Positions 44,498-53,098 of a stretch of 64,000 nt of DNA are shown here, piece by piece. Below the pieces are notes generated by a model, which was not told the DNA's origin, made no database searches, and saw only the letters and a list, made by a program, of their open reading frames with translations. A program made the translations under genes and the position numbers. How positions within the stretch are numbered: the stretch's first letter is position 1; each line of letters opens with the position of its first letter. Source of the stretch: Streptomyces lateritius (GTDB lineage: Bacteria > Actinomycetota > Actinomycetes > Streptomycetales > Streptomycetaceae); contig NZ_BMTO01000004.1 in the NCBI RefSeq assembly GCF_014649715.1, forward strand, positions 415,687 to 479,686, in the 5' to 3' direction.

Positions 44498-44926
44498 TCA
44501 AGCCGCCTCGGACAGCACCGGGGAATCCGTCGCCGTGCGCCGTACCCCGGCGGCCCCGTGCCCCGGCTCGCTCTCCACCGCCTGCGCGGCCTTCCGCGCC
44601 AGGCGCCGCTCGCGCCGCAGTTGGCGTGCCGTACTGCTCGGTTCCGACACCACGCCGTTGCGCTGCCGCCACACCTGACGCGTCACCCACACATCGAGCA
44701 CGCTCCAGGTGGCCACCACCGTGCTGCCCACGGAGGTGAGCAGCATCGGAAACGCGAGCCAGGAGCCCGTCACCGCGCAGAAGAAGGCCACCATCGCCTG
44801 TATGAGCGTCACCGACGTGAGCAGCACGGCGCGTACGGCGGCGGCACGCACCGGATCGGGCAACCGGCGCCGACCCTTCTCGTCCTCCACCCACAACTGC
44901 CCCGCCGACCGCGCCTCGTGGTCCAT
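44498..44926 (-). CDS. Two-helix membrane protein of unknown function
   Basis: 142 residues from ATG 44926: acidic lead (HEARSAGQLWVEDEKGRRR), two spanning segments (AVRAVLLTSVTLIQAMVAFF and WLAFPMLLTSVGSTVVATW), and a basic C-terminal tail. A GTG at 44944 would add six residues. It separates the SMC-like operon from the conservon and reads opposite to both. No family recognised. Confidence 0.65.
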   Translation of the reverse strand: MDHEARSAGQLWVEDEKGRRRLPDPVRAAAVRAVLLTSVTLIQAMVAFFCAVTGSWLAFPMLLTSVGSTVVATWSVLDVWVTRQVWRQRNGVVSEPSSTARQLRRERRLARKAAQAVESEPGHGAAGVRRTATDSPVLSEAA

Positions 44927-45352
44927 CGTGTCGTCACTCCCCACCGCCGAACGTCTTTCATGGGTGGCTGCCCGCATTGAGCCGCTTTACGCGGACACAC
45001 CCCGCCCCGTAGACAATGACGGTTCGCAGCGGGAAAAGGTTTCCCCTCCCATGTAACGGAACGAACAGTTCCAGCCATCCGCCCCAGCACGAGAAGAAGC
45101 GCTTGGCCAGGTGTCCTGTGCCACAGTGGCCAATCCCAACTCCCCGAATAGCGGGACATCTCATGATCAACACTCACTCGACAGGCTGAAAATCGCACGG
45201 ACATGCCTTCGAGTTGACTGTGATGCAGTAGTAGGCTCGCGCCGCCGTTTGTTGAAGCCGATGGTTGACGCCATGTGTTGACGCTGTGTGTTGACACCAC
45301 GCGTCGACAACGAGGATCTCCGCGCCGGGCGGAGGCCGAGCTGGGGGAGGCC
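44927..45352. other. Intergenic region upstream of the conservon
   Basis: 426 bases without a gene. It holds a GGAAC/GTTCC inverted repeat (45058-45072), a TTGACT near 45212 with no well-spaced -10, the 13-base direct repeats listed separately, and the GGGGGAGG ribosome site before 45353. Confidence 0.45.
45261..45306 (+). repeat. Tandem 13-base repeats with GTTGAC core upstream of cvnA
   Basis: Three consecutive units (GGTTGACGCCAT, GTGTTGACGCTGT, GTGTTGACACCAC) and a fourth diverged one (GCGTCGACAACG). A 13-base period is just over one helical turn. Confidence 0.55.
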
Positions 45353-48196
45353 ATGCGCTTTCGCGGGACGTCCATCCGCCGGAAGATCGTGGCGTTGCTG
45401 CTGGTGCCGCTCGTCTCCCTCACCGCCCTCTGGGGATTCGCGACGGTACTCACCGGCCGCGAGGCCGACCAGCTCCTCGACGTCGGCTACATCGTCGACA
45501 AGGTCGGCTACCCCGTGGAGGACACCGTCCGTGTCATCCAGAAGGAACGCCGCCAGTCGCTGATCTACCTCGCCGACCCGCGCGCCTCCGACGCCCTCAC
45601 CACCCTGCGCACGCAGCGCGAGGCCACCGACCGTCAGATCGCCCTGATCCGGCGCAACGCCGCCGACTCCGGCGTACGGGAGGAGATGCGGCCCGTCGCC
45701 TCCCAGCGCCTCGGTTCCCTCCTCGAAGCGCTCGACGGCCTCGACTCGCTGCGACGCTCCGTGGAGAACCGGAGCATCGGCCGCATGCAGGCCCTCGACT
45801 TCTACAACCGGCTCGTCGACCCCTGCTACAGCTTCCTCATGACCCTCCACGCCCTTGAGAACGTGGAGATGGACAAGCAGGGCCGCGCGCTCGTCGGCGT
45901 GGTCCGCGGACGCGAACTGCTCGCCCGTGAGGACGCCCTGGTCCTCTCCGCGCTCATCTCCGAGCGCATCACCGCCCAGGAGATCCGCGCCGTCTCCGAC
46001 CTCGTCGCCAACCGCAAGCAGTTCTACGAGGTCAACCTCGAGGTCCTGCCCGCCCGTGAGCGCGAGACCTTCGAGAAATACTGGGGCAGCCCCGCCACGG
46101 CACCGCTGCGCCGCACCGAGGAGGCGCTGATCACCGCGGGACCCGCCAAGAACCCGCGCATCGTCACCGCCGAGCGCTGGGAGGAACAGACGACCCCCGT
46201 CCTGGACGACCTCGCCCGCGAGAACACCGCCGCGGGCGACCGCTACCAGGACCGGGTCCAGCCCGCCGCCTACAGCGTGCTGCTCAAGGCCGGCGTCGCC
46301 GGCGTCCTCGGCTTCCTCGCACTGCTCGTCTCCGTCGTCGTCTCCGTCCGCGTCGGCCGCCGACTCGTCCGCGACCTGCGCAGGCTGCGCAAGGAGGCAC
46401 AGGAGGTCTCAGGCGTCCGCCTGCCGAGCGTGATGCGCCGCCTCGCAGCCGGCGAACACGTCGACGTCGAGACCGAGGTGCCGCACCTGCGGTACGAGGA
46501 GGACGAGGTCGGCCAGGTCGGCCAGGCCCTCAACACCCTGCAGCGCGCGGCCGTCGAGGCGGCCGTCAGGCAGGCCGACATGCGTCGTGGCGTCTCCGAG
46601 GTCTTCGTCAACCTCGCCCGCCGCAACCAGGTCCTGCTCCACCGCCAGCTCACCCTCCTCGACACCATGGAGCGGCGCACCGAGGACACCGAGGAACTGG
46701 CCGACCTCTTCCGCCTCGACCACATGACCACCCGTATGCGCCGGCACGCCGAGGGCCTGGTGATCCTCTCCGGCGCCGCGCCCTCCCGCCAGTGGCGCAA
46801 GCCGGTCCAGCTCATGGACGTCGTCCGGGCGGCCGTCGCCGAGGTCGAGGACTACGAGCGGATCGAGGTCCGTCGGCTGCCCCGCCTGGGTGTCGGCGGC
46901 CCCGCCGTCGCGGACCTCACCCACCTCATCGCCGAACTCCTCGAGAACGCCACGGTGTTCTCGCCCCCGCACACGGCCGTGCAGGTGCTCGGCGAGCGGG
47001 TGGCCAACGGCTTCACCCTCGAGATCCACGACCGCGGCCTCGGCATGAACCCCGACGCCCTGCTCGACGCCAACCTTCGCCTGGCCGAGACCCCCGAGTT
47101 CGAGCTCTCCGACACCGACCGCCTCGGCCTCTTCGTCGTCAGCCGGCTCGCCCAGCGCCAGAACGTCCGGGTCTCGCTGCAGCCCTCGCCGTACGGGGGC
47201 ACCACCGCGGTCGTCTTCATCCCGGCCGCCCTGCTCACCGACGCGCCCGAGACCCAGGGCGCGGGCTTCCGCCTGGACCGCAAGAGCCTGGACCGCCCCA
47301 GCGCCGACCGCCACATCTCGGATCGCCGCCGGAGCCTGGACCGCCGGAGCGTCGACGGGGAGAGCGGACCCGGCGCCGCCGGGCAGCCCGGCCGCCGCGC
47401 CGCGCTCACCCAGGTCCCCACGAGGTCGGCGGGCCCCTCGCTCCTGGACGGCCCCCTCGACGGCCCCGTCGAACTCGAACCGCCGCTGGGCTCCGCCGGC
47501 TTCGACGACCTGCTCGACCCCGCCGCCGCGGACCTGGAAGACACCGAGAGCGAGCGGGGCGGCATCTTCCGCGCCCGGGAGCGCCGCCGCCCCGGCGGCC
47601 TCGCACCGGCTCCGGACGGCGAGCAGCACCAGCAGACCACGGACCAGACGCCGGACCGCTCCCTCGACCGCACGCCGGGCCGCTCCCTGGACCGGGCCAC
47701 CGACCGCTCGCCCGGCCGGACCCACGACGACGGCCCCGTGCCGCTGCCCCGCCGCCGGCCGCCCACGCTCGTCGTCGACCACGGACGCCGGATCGACGAA
47801 CCGGGCCCGGCCCACCCCTCGCCCGTCCGCCCGGCCGAAGGACCCAGGACCCCGCCCGTGCCCGTCCGGAAGACTTCCGACACTCCGCCCGTCGCCCCGC
47901 GGGGAACGACCCCGCCCACGCTGGTGCCCGTACCGCCCGAGGGGCCCGCGCCCTTCGGCGGGCTGCCCCGCAGGGTCCGTCAGGCGAGCCTCGCGCCGCA
48001 GTTGCGCGAGTCGGGAGAACGCCCGGACGACCGGGCACCCACCGCCTCCGGCACCGCCGCGGACGGGGACTTCGAGCGCGACGCCGAGGAAGTGCGCAAC
48101 CGCATGGCATCGATGCAGCGCGGCTGGCAGCGCGGACGACGGCAGAACGCCGAGACAACAGCACCAGGAACGACACCCGAGGGGGACGGTCGATGA
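45353..48196 (+). CDS. cvnA: Conservon sensor histidine kinase-like protein CvnA
   Basis: 947 residues. Spanning helix at 12-33, an extracellular NIT (nitrate/nitrite-sensing-type) helical domain to about 305, second helix at 309-335, HAMP-like stretch, a DHp-like helix with LDHMTTRMRRHAEGLVILSG, then a GHKL ATPase with the N-box LLENATVFSPP near 528 and DRGLGMN. About 330 C-terminal residues are disordered with SLDR/DRS and PPV repeats. ATG 45353 has GGGGGAGG. In known conservons CvnA acts with CvnB-D as a membrane complex tied to a small GTPase. The stop overlaps cvnB (ATGA). Confidence 0.92.
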   Translation: MRFRGTSIRRKIVALLLVPLVSLTALWGFATVLTGREADQLLDVGYIVDKVGYPVEDTVRVIQKERRQSLIYLADPRASDALTTLRTQREATDRQIALIRRNAADSGVREEMRPVASQRLGSLLEALDGLDSLRRSVENRSIGRMQALDFYNRLVDPCYSFLMTLHALENVEMDKQGRALVGVVRGRELLAREDALVLSALISERITAQEIRAVSDLVANRKQFYEVNLEVLPARERETFEKYWGSPATAPLRRTEEALITAGPAKNPRIVTAERWEEQTTPVLDDLARENTAAGDRYQDRVQPAAYSVLLKAGVAGVLGFLALLVSVVVSVRVGRRLVRDLRRLRKEAQEVSGVRLPSVMRRLAAGEHVDVETEVPHLRYEEDEVGQVGQALNTLQRAAVEAAVRQADMRRGVSEVFVNLARRNQVLLHRQLTLLDTMERRTEDTEELADLFRLDHMTTRMRRHAEGLVILSGAAPSRQWRKPVQLMDVVRAAVAEVEDYERIEVRRLPRLGVGGPAVADLTHLIAELLENATVFSPPHTAVQVLGERVANGFTLEIHDRGLGMNPDALLDANLRLAETPEFELSDTDRLGLFVVSRLAQRQNVRVSLQPSPYGGTTAVVFIPAALLTDAPETQGAGFRLDRKSLDRPSADRHISDRRRSLDRRSVDGESGPGAAGQPGRRAALTQVPTRSAGPSLLDGPLDGPVELEPPLGSAGFDDLLDPAAADLEDTESERGGIFRARERRRPGGLAPAPDGEQHQQTTDQTPDRSLDRTPGRSLDRATDRSPGRTHDDGPVPLPRRRPPTLVVDHGRRIDEPGPAHPSPVRPAEGPRTPPVPVRKTSDTPPVAPRGTTPPTLVPVPPEGPAPFGGLPRRVRQASLAPQLRESGERPDDRAPTASGTAADGDFERDAEEVRNRMASMQRGWQRGRRQNAETTAPGTTPEGDGR

Positions 48197-48633
48197 CCGC
48201 ACCGAACGCCGCAGCACTCAACACCTCCGGAACCGGCAACGGCGAGCTGAATTGGCTCCTCGACGAGCTCGTCCAGCGGGTCGGCTCCATCCGCAAGGCT
48301 CTCGTGCTCTCCAGCGACGGACTTCCCACCGGTGCCTCCGCGGAGCTGACCCGCGAGGACGGCGAGCACCTGGCCGCCGTCGCCTCGGGCTTCCACAGCC
48401 TGGCCAAGGGAGTCGGCCGCCACTTCGAGGCGGGCAGGGTCCGCCAGACCGTCGTGGAGCTGGAGGACGCGTTCCTCTTCGTCACGGCGGCCGGCGACGG
48501 CAGCTGCCTCGCCGTCCTCGCGGAGGCCGACTCGGACGTCGGTCAGGTCGCGTACGAGATGACGTTGATGGTCAAGCGCGTCGGCGTCCACCTCGGGACC
48601 GCCCCGCGCGCCGGTTCGACCGCCGGAGGGTGA
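48193..48633 (+). CDS. cvnB: Conservon Roadblock/LC7 protein CvnB
   Basis: 146 residues, a Roadblock/LC7 fold (LDELVQRVGSIRKALVLSSD, then DAFLFVTAAGDGSCLAVLAE). These are GTPase-regulating platforms (MglB-like) for CvnD. Overlaps cvnA by four bases. Confidence 0.93.
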   Translation: MTAPNAAALNTSGTGNGELNWLLDELVQRVGSIRKALVLSSDGLPTGASAELTREDGEHLAAVASGFHSLAKGVGRHFEAGRVRQTVVELEDAFLFVTAAGDGSCLAVLAEADSDVGQVAYEMTLMVKRVGVHLGTAPRAGSTAGG

Positions 48634-48646
48634 GTGGGGGGACGGC

Positions 48647-49060
48647 ATGACTGACGCAGAACAGCAGGACCAGGGGCCACATCCGGCCCAGCACTGGTTC
48701 GACGACGATGCCGGGCCGGTGGTCCGTCCGTACGCGATGACCCGCGGCCGGACCAGCGCCGCCACCCGGCACCGGCTCGACCTCATCGCCGTGGTGGTGC
48801 CCGAGCCGGCGGCCGACGACCCCGGCCGGGACCAGACGCTCTCCCCGGAACATGTGGAGATCGTCGAACGCTGCTCGGACACGCCCCAGTCGATCGCCGA
48901 ACTCGCCGCCGGACTCGACCTTCCCGTCGGGGTCGTCCGCGTCCTCGTCGGCGATCTCGTCGAGGACGAACTCGTCCACGTGACCCGCCCCGTTCCGCCG
49001 GCCGAGCTGCCGGACGTGAGCATTCTCCGCGAGGTGATCAATGGCCTTCGGGCGCTCTAG
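48647..49060 (+). CDS. cvnC: Conservon DUF742 protein CvnC
   Basis: 137 residues. DUF742 winged-helix-like region: VRPYAMTRGRTSAATRHRLD, then SPEHVEIVERCSDTPQSIAE and LDLPVGVVRVLVGDLVEDEL. A strong GGGGGGA precedes ATG 48647. Its last 20 bases overlap cvnD. Confidence 0.93.
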   Translation: MTDAEQQDQGPHPAQHWFDDDAGPVVRPYAMTRGRTSAATRHRLDLIAVVVPEPAADDPGRDQTLSPEHVEIVERCSDTPQSIAELAAGLDLPVGVVRVLVGDLVEDELVHVTRPVPPAELPDVSILREVINGLRAL

Positions 49061-49646
49061 CCGCAAGAAGCCCCTCGTCGAACCGGTGACGCTGAAGATC
49101 CTGGTCGCCGGTGGCTTCGGAGTCGGCAAGACGACACTGGTCGGTGCCGTCAGCGAGATACGGCCGCTGCGCACCGAGGAGATTCTGAGCGAGGCGGGGC
49201 GGCCCGTCGACGATCTGCACGGCGTGGAGAACAAGTCGACCACCACGGTCGCCATGGACTTCGGCCGGATCACGCTCCGCGACGACCTGGTCCTCTACCT
49301 CTTCGGCACGCCCGGACAGGACCGCTTCTGGTTCCTGTGGGACGAGCTGGCCCAGGGCGCGCTGGGCGCGGTCGTCCTGGCCGACACGCGCCGCCTGGAG
49401 GAGAGCTTCGCCGCGATCGACTACTTCGAGCGCCGGGGCATTCCGTTCACGGTCGCGGTCAACTGCTTCGAAGGAGCTCAGCGGTTCCCGGCCGAGAGCG
49501 TCCGAGGTGCCCTCGACCTCGATCCCGAGGTCGAGCTGCTGATGTGCGACGCGCGCGACCGGGAGTCCGTGAAGAACGTGCTCGTGGCCGTCGTCGAGCA
49601 CGCCCTGGTCCTCGCGGACCGCCCCGCCGCCCCCGTGCCCACCTGA
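49041..49646 (+). CDS. cvnD: Conservon small GTPase CvnD
   Basis: 201 residues of the actinobacterial MglA-like GTPase family: P-loop VAGGFGVGKTTLV, switch region ENKSTTTVAMDFGRI, DxxG equivalent LFGTPGQDRFW and a base-recognition AVNCFEG. Starts at ATG 49041 inside the end of cvnC. No P450 (cvnE) gene follows, so this is the four-gene conservon type. Confidence 0.93.
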   Translation: MAFGRSSRKKPLVEPVTLKILVAGGFGVGKTTLVGAVSEIRPLRTEEILSEAGRPVDDLHGVENKSTTTVAMDFGRITLRDDLVLYLFGTPGQDRFWFLWDELAQGALGAVVLADTRRLEESFAAIDYFERRGIPFTVAVNCFEGAQRFPAESVRGALDLDPEVELLMCDARDRESVKNVLVAVVEHALVLADRPAAPVPT

Positions 49647-49776
49647 CGGACGGCGGGCGACGCCGGCGCCGATCCTCGCCCCCGTCGGCGGCGCTCAGCC
49701 GGTGCCGCTGTCTCAGCCGGTGGCGACGGGGTGAGTGCTGGTGTCCAGTCGGTGGCGACGTGGTCGGTGGCGGTGC

Positions 49777-50964
49777 TCAGCGCACCGCCACCACCGCCGA
49801 CCCGTGCCCGAACAGACCCTGGTTCGCGGCGATCCCGACCCGCGCGCCCCGCACCTGGCGGCTCCCCGCCGTCCCCCGCAGCTGCCAGGTCAGTTCGCAG
49901 ACCTGCGCGACGGCCTGAGCGGGCACCGCCTCGCCGAAGGACCCCAGGCCGCCGCTGGTGTTGACCGGAACACGCCCGCCCAGCGCCGTCACCCCGTCCC
50001 GTACCAGCTTCGCGCCCTCGCCCGCCCCGCACAGGCCGATGTCCTCGTACCACTCCAGTTCCAGCGCGGTGGACAGGTCGTACACCTCGGCCAGCGACAG
50101 GTCCCCGGGCCCGACGCCGGCCTCCTCGTACGCGGCCCGGGCGATCGCCGCGCGGAAGGTGTGCGGCGGGGGCGAGACGGCGGCCGTGGAGTCGGTCGCG
50201 ATGTCGGGCAGGTCCAGGAGCGCCTTGGGGTACGTCGGTGTGACGGTGGACACCGCCCGGATCCGTACGGGGTTTCGGTGCCCGTGCCGACGGGCGAACT
50301 CCATACTGGAGAGCACCAGCGCCGCGCCCCCGTCCGAGGTGGCGCAGATGTCCAGCAGCCGCAGCGGATCGGCGACCACGGGCGAGGCCGCGACATCCTC
50401 GGCGCTCACCGCCGTGCGGTAGCGGGCGAGCGGATTGAGCGCGCCGGCCGCCGCGTTCTTCACCTTGACGCGCGCGAAGTCGTCGAGCGTGTCTCCGTGG
50501 AGCGCCATCCGGCGGCGCGCGTAGAGCGCGAAGTAGGCCGGGTTGGTGGCTCCGAGCACCCGGAAGCGCAGCCAGTCGGGGTCGTCGGGCCGCTCCCCGC
50601 CCGCCGGGGCGAAGAAGCCCTTGGGTGCCGCGTCGGCGCCGACGACGAGCACCACGTCCGCCAGACCCGCGAGGATCTGCGCCCGCGCCGTCGAGACCGC
50701 CTGCGCACCCGAGGCGCAGGCGGCGTACACGCTGGTGACCCGCGCCCCCTGCCACCCGAGGGCCTGGGCGAAGGTCGCGCCCGCCACGTATCCCGGATAG
50801 CCGCACCGCACGGTGTCCGCCCCGACCACCGAGTCGACGTCCGGCCAGCCCAGAGCGGCGTCGGCGAGCGCGGCGCGGGCAGCCGCCCTGCCGTACTCGA
50901 CGAAACTGAGACCCCACTTGCCCCAGGGGTGCATCCCGGCACCCAGGACGGCGACGTCGCTCAT
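49777..50964 (-). CDS. Thiolase-fold lipid-transfer protein / acetyl-CoA acetyltransferase-like
   Basis: 395 residues, thiolase superfamily of the SCP2/lipid-transfer branch (steroid and fatty acyl side-chain degradation). The nucleophilic-Cys motif is AACASG (C83); GTNPAYFALYARRRM and the C-terminal NTSGGLGSFGEAVPA carry the family active-site His/Gly positions. ATG 50964 overlaps the stop of the OB-fold gene (ATGA). Such enzymes work as complexes with an OB-fold partner. It is the last gene of the pair. Confidence 0.9.
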   Translation of the reverse strand: MSDVAVLGAGMHPWGKWGLSFVEYGRAAARAALADAALGWPDVDSVVGADTVRCGYPGYVAGATFAQALGWQGARVTSVYAACASGAQAVSTARAQILAGLADVVLVVGADAAPKGFFAPAGGERPDDPDWLRFRVLGATNPAYFALYARRRMALHGDTLDDFARVKVKNAAAGALNPLARYRTAVSAEDVAASPVVADPLRLLDICATSDGGAALVLSSMEFARRHGHRNPVRIRAVSTVTPTYPKALLDLPDIATDSTAAVSPPPHTFRAAIARAAYEEAGVGPGDLSLAEVYDLSTALELEWYEDIGLCGAGEGAKLVRDGVTALGGRVPVNTSGGLGSFGEAVPAQAVAQVCELTWQLRGTAGSRQVRGARVGIAANQGLFGHGSAVVAVR

Positions 50965-51461
50965 GCCGGGTCCTGCGCCACGCGCGCGTGCACCGCCGGC
51001 CGGGGCGCCGGCGGCCGGGGAACGGGCCGCCAGTGCCAGGTCGTCCAGGTGTGCTCCTCGTCCTCGTTCAGGACGCCCGGCACCACCTCGACCTCCATCC
51101 CCACGGTCAGGTCCGAGGTCCGCACGCCCGGTGCGGCCTGCCCGAGCACCACCATCCCCTCCGCCGCCAGTTCCACGGCGATCAGGGTGTACGGCTCCCA
51201 GGGCGCGTCCGGGTCGGAGACGTAGGGCGCGGGCGGCCGGTAGCGGCCGTCGGTGTACGACCACACGCGTCCGCGGCGGGAGAGCGGGGCCTCGACGAGC
51301 TCTCCGCCGCCCGGACAGCCCGGATTGCGGCACCAGGAGTCCTCGCGGGGAAAGAAGACCGCGCCACAGGCCGTGCAGCGGGTGCCGAGGAGCCGGAAGT
51401 CGCCCTCCGGGACGTCGTCGGTGAACCATCCGGCCACCACAGGTCTGCGCGTTCGTGTCAC
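50961..51461 (-). CDS. OB-fold zinc-ribbon protein (DUF35), thiolase partner
   Basis: 166 residues. Zinc ribbon Cys residues at 29, 32, 44 and 49 (CTAC, WCRNPGC), then an OB-fold (RVWSYTDGRYRPPAPY and TLIAVELAAEGMVVLGQ). GTG 51461 has GGGGAGGG upstream; a further in-frame extension is not supported. The partner of the overlapping thiolase, binding acyl-CoA. Confidence 0.9.
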   Translation of the reverse strand: MTRTRRPVVAGWFTDDVPEGDFRLLGTRCTACGAVFFPREDSWCRNPGCPGGGELVEAPLSRRGRVWSYTDGRYRPPAPYVSDPDAPWEPYTLIAVELAAEGMVVLGQAAPGVRTSDLTVGMEVEVVPGVLNEDEEHTWTTWHWRPVPRPPAPRPAVHARVAQDPA

Positions 51462-51577
51462 GACGGCCCTCCCCGAGCACCACAATCGATGTGAGACCTG
51501 ACGGATCGTCAGAAGTGTGACACGGATGCGGATGCCTGAGAACCGTACGGCGCCTTCCTGCGTCCTTCCGGACAGCA

Positions 51578-51616
51578 CGGGCGGCCGGGACCCACGGGGG
51601 TGGCCCCGGTCGCCCG
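51578..51616. terminator. Imperfect hairpin after the VanX-like gene
   Basis: CGGGCGGCCGGG and CCCGGTCGCCCG arms with one mismatch, 15 to 53 bases beyond the minus-strand stop. Confidence 0.4.
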
Positions 51617-51630
51617 TCGCGCCGCCGGCC

Positions 51631-52440
51631 TCAGTGCCCGGCCACCGAACGACGCGCCACCGGGAAGTCGAAGAACGTGGTAGGGAACGGCTCCGGCTTG
51701 AACGTGAAGTGCCACCACTCCTCGGGCAGGTTCACGAATCCCTGCTCGGCCAGGGTCCCCTTCAGTAGCTGCCGGCTGGCCCGCTGAGCGCCCCGGATCC
51801 GCGGGTCGTCGGTGTGCGACAAGGTGTCGAAGCAGTCGAAGCCCGTCCCCATGTCCACCGAGTTGTCGGGGAACCGCTCGGCCTGCGGGGCGTAGCACTC
51901 CACCAGCGGCTCGCCCGGCACATACGGGCGGGTGGGCGCCGCGGGCAGCCTCACGATCGTCACGTCGACCGTCGAGCCCCTGCTGTGACCCGACTTCTCC
52001 GCGATGTAACCGTCCGCGAACAGCCTCGACTTGTCGACCAGGGGATAGAACTCCTTCTTCATCCGCTCGTCGTCCAGATCCTCCGCCCAGCGTACGAAGT
52101 GGTCGACGGCCCGCTGCGGCCGGTAACAGTCGTACACCTTCAGCGAGTAGCCCTGCGCGAGCAGCTTCACCTGCGCGCGGTGCAGCGCCTCGGCGGCCGG
52201 GCGGGTCAGGATGCACAGCGGCTGCCGGTAGCCGTCGACGGGCTCGCCCACGAAGTTGTGCCCGGTGGTGTAGCGCATTTCCTGGATGATCGTCCGGTCG
52301 ACCGAGCTCAGGGCCACGAACTCCTTCGGAGCCTTGGGCTCCGGCCTGGCCTGCGCGGACGGTACGGCGGCGGTGGCGGCGAGCAGACCGGCCGCGACGG
52401 TCACGCCGAGGGTGCGGAAAGCGGAAGCGAGTCCTGTCAT
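51631..52440 (-). CDS. Secreted D-alanyl-D-alanine dipeptidase, VanX-like
   Basis: 269 residues with a signal peptide (TLGVTVAAGLLAATAAVPSA, cleavage near AQA). Zinc-peptidase M15D motifs are complete: SGHSRGSTVDV gives the metal His and Asp, EEWWHF the catalytic Glu and third ligand His; DCYRP is the substrate Arg region. ATG 52440 is used; GTG 52446 is an alternative. Hydrolyses D-Ala-D-Ala. The signal peptide suggests a cell-wall recycling role more than cytoplasmic vancomycin resistance; no vanHA or vanRS is near. Confidence 0.9.
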   Translation of the reverse strand: MTGLASAFRTLGVTVAAGLLAATAAVPSAQARPEPKAPKEFVALSSVDRTIIQEMRYTTGHNFVGEPVDGYRQPLCILTRPAAEALHRAQVKLLAQGYSLKVYDCYRPQRAVDHFVRWAEDLDDERMKKEFYPLVDKSRLFADGYIAEKSGHSRGSTVDVTIVRLPAAPTRPYVPGEPLVECYAPQAERFPDNSVDMGTGFDCFDTLSHTDDPRIRGAQRASRQLLKGTLAEQGFVNLPEEWWHFTFKPEPFPTTFFDFPVARRSVAGH

Positions 52441-52499
52441 GTGCACCGTCTATCAGTTTCCACGGGGCGCGGGAAAGGGTGATCGCATACGGTCCTGCC

Positions 52500-53000
52500 G
52501 TGAACGACTCCTACTGCTCCAGCTGCGGCACCCGCCACTCCGAGGCCACCACCTGGCCCCGTGCCTGCGCCACCTGCGGATCCGTCGCCTACCGCAATCC
52601 GCTCCCCGTCGCCGTCGCCCTGCTTCCCGTCGTCGACGAGCGGGGGACGGGGCTCGTCGTCATCACCCGGGCCATCGAGCCCCGGCGAGGCGGCGTCGCC
52701 CTGCCCGGCGGATTCATCGACCACGCCGAGGACTGGCGGGACGCCGTCGTCCGCGAACTGCGGGAGGAGACCGGCATCGAGGCGCCGGCGGGGGAGGTGA
52801 GGCTCGCGGACGCGCTCAGCTCCCCGGGCGGACACCTCCTCGTCTTCGGCCTGCTCCCGGCCCGTCCGGCGGCCGGCCTGCCGCCTTCGGTCCCGACGGA
52901 CGAGACCACCGGCCGGCATCTGCTCCACGCCCCGGCGGAACTCGCCTTCCCGCTCCACACGGAGGCGGTACGCCGCTGGTTCGCGGGCCTGTACGACTGA
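52500..53000 (+). CDS. NUDIX hydrolase with an N-terminal zinc ribbon
   Basis: 166 residues. Zinc ribbon CSSCGT and CATCG (four Cys), then a complete NUDIX box (GGFIDHAEDWRDAVVRELRE, then ETGI) for a Mg-dependent nucleoside-diphosphate-X hydrolase. GTG 52500 has a TACGGT -10-like box six bases upstream (leaderless); GTG 52479 is an alternative. Divergent from the VanX-like gene across 60 bases. Confidence 0.88.
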   Translation: MNDSYCSSCGTRHSEATTWPRACATCGSVAYRNPLPVAVALLPVVDERGTGLVVITRAIEPRRGGVALPGGFIDHAEDWRDAVVRELREETGIEAPAGEVRLADALSSPGGHLLVFGLLPARPAAGLPPSVPTDETTGRHLLHAPAELAFPLHTEAVRRWFAGLYD

Positions 53001-53098
53001 GCCTTCCGCGCCGGCGATCTTCCCCTCGCGCTGGCGCTCGGCACCCCCGCGTCGGCGCCCGCCGCCCCCGGGGCGGGGGTGCCGGGCGCGGTCACCGC

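Noticed and set aside
46409..48217. 602-codon minus-strand frame across cvnA
   Set aside because: Antisense to cvnA; low complexity, no family resemblance.
51631..52440. Glycopeptide resistance gene
   Set aside because: VanX homology is real, but vanHA and vanRS are missing and the protein has a signal peptide.
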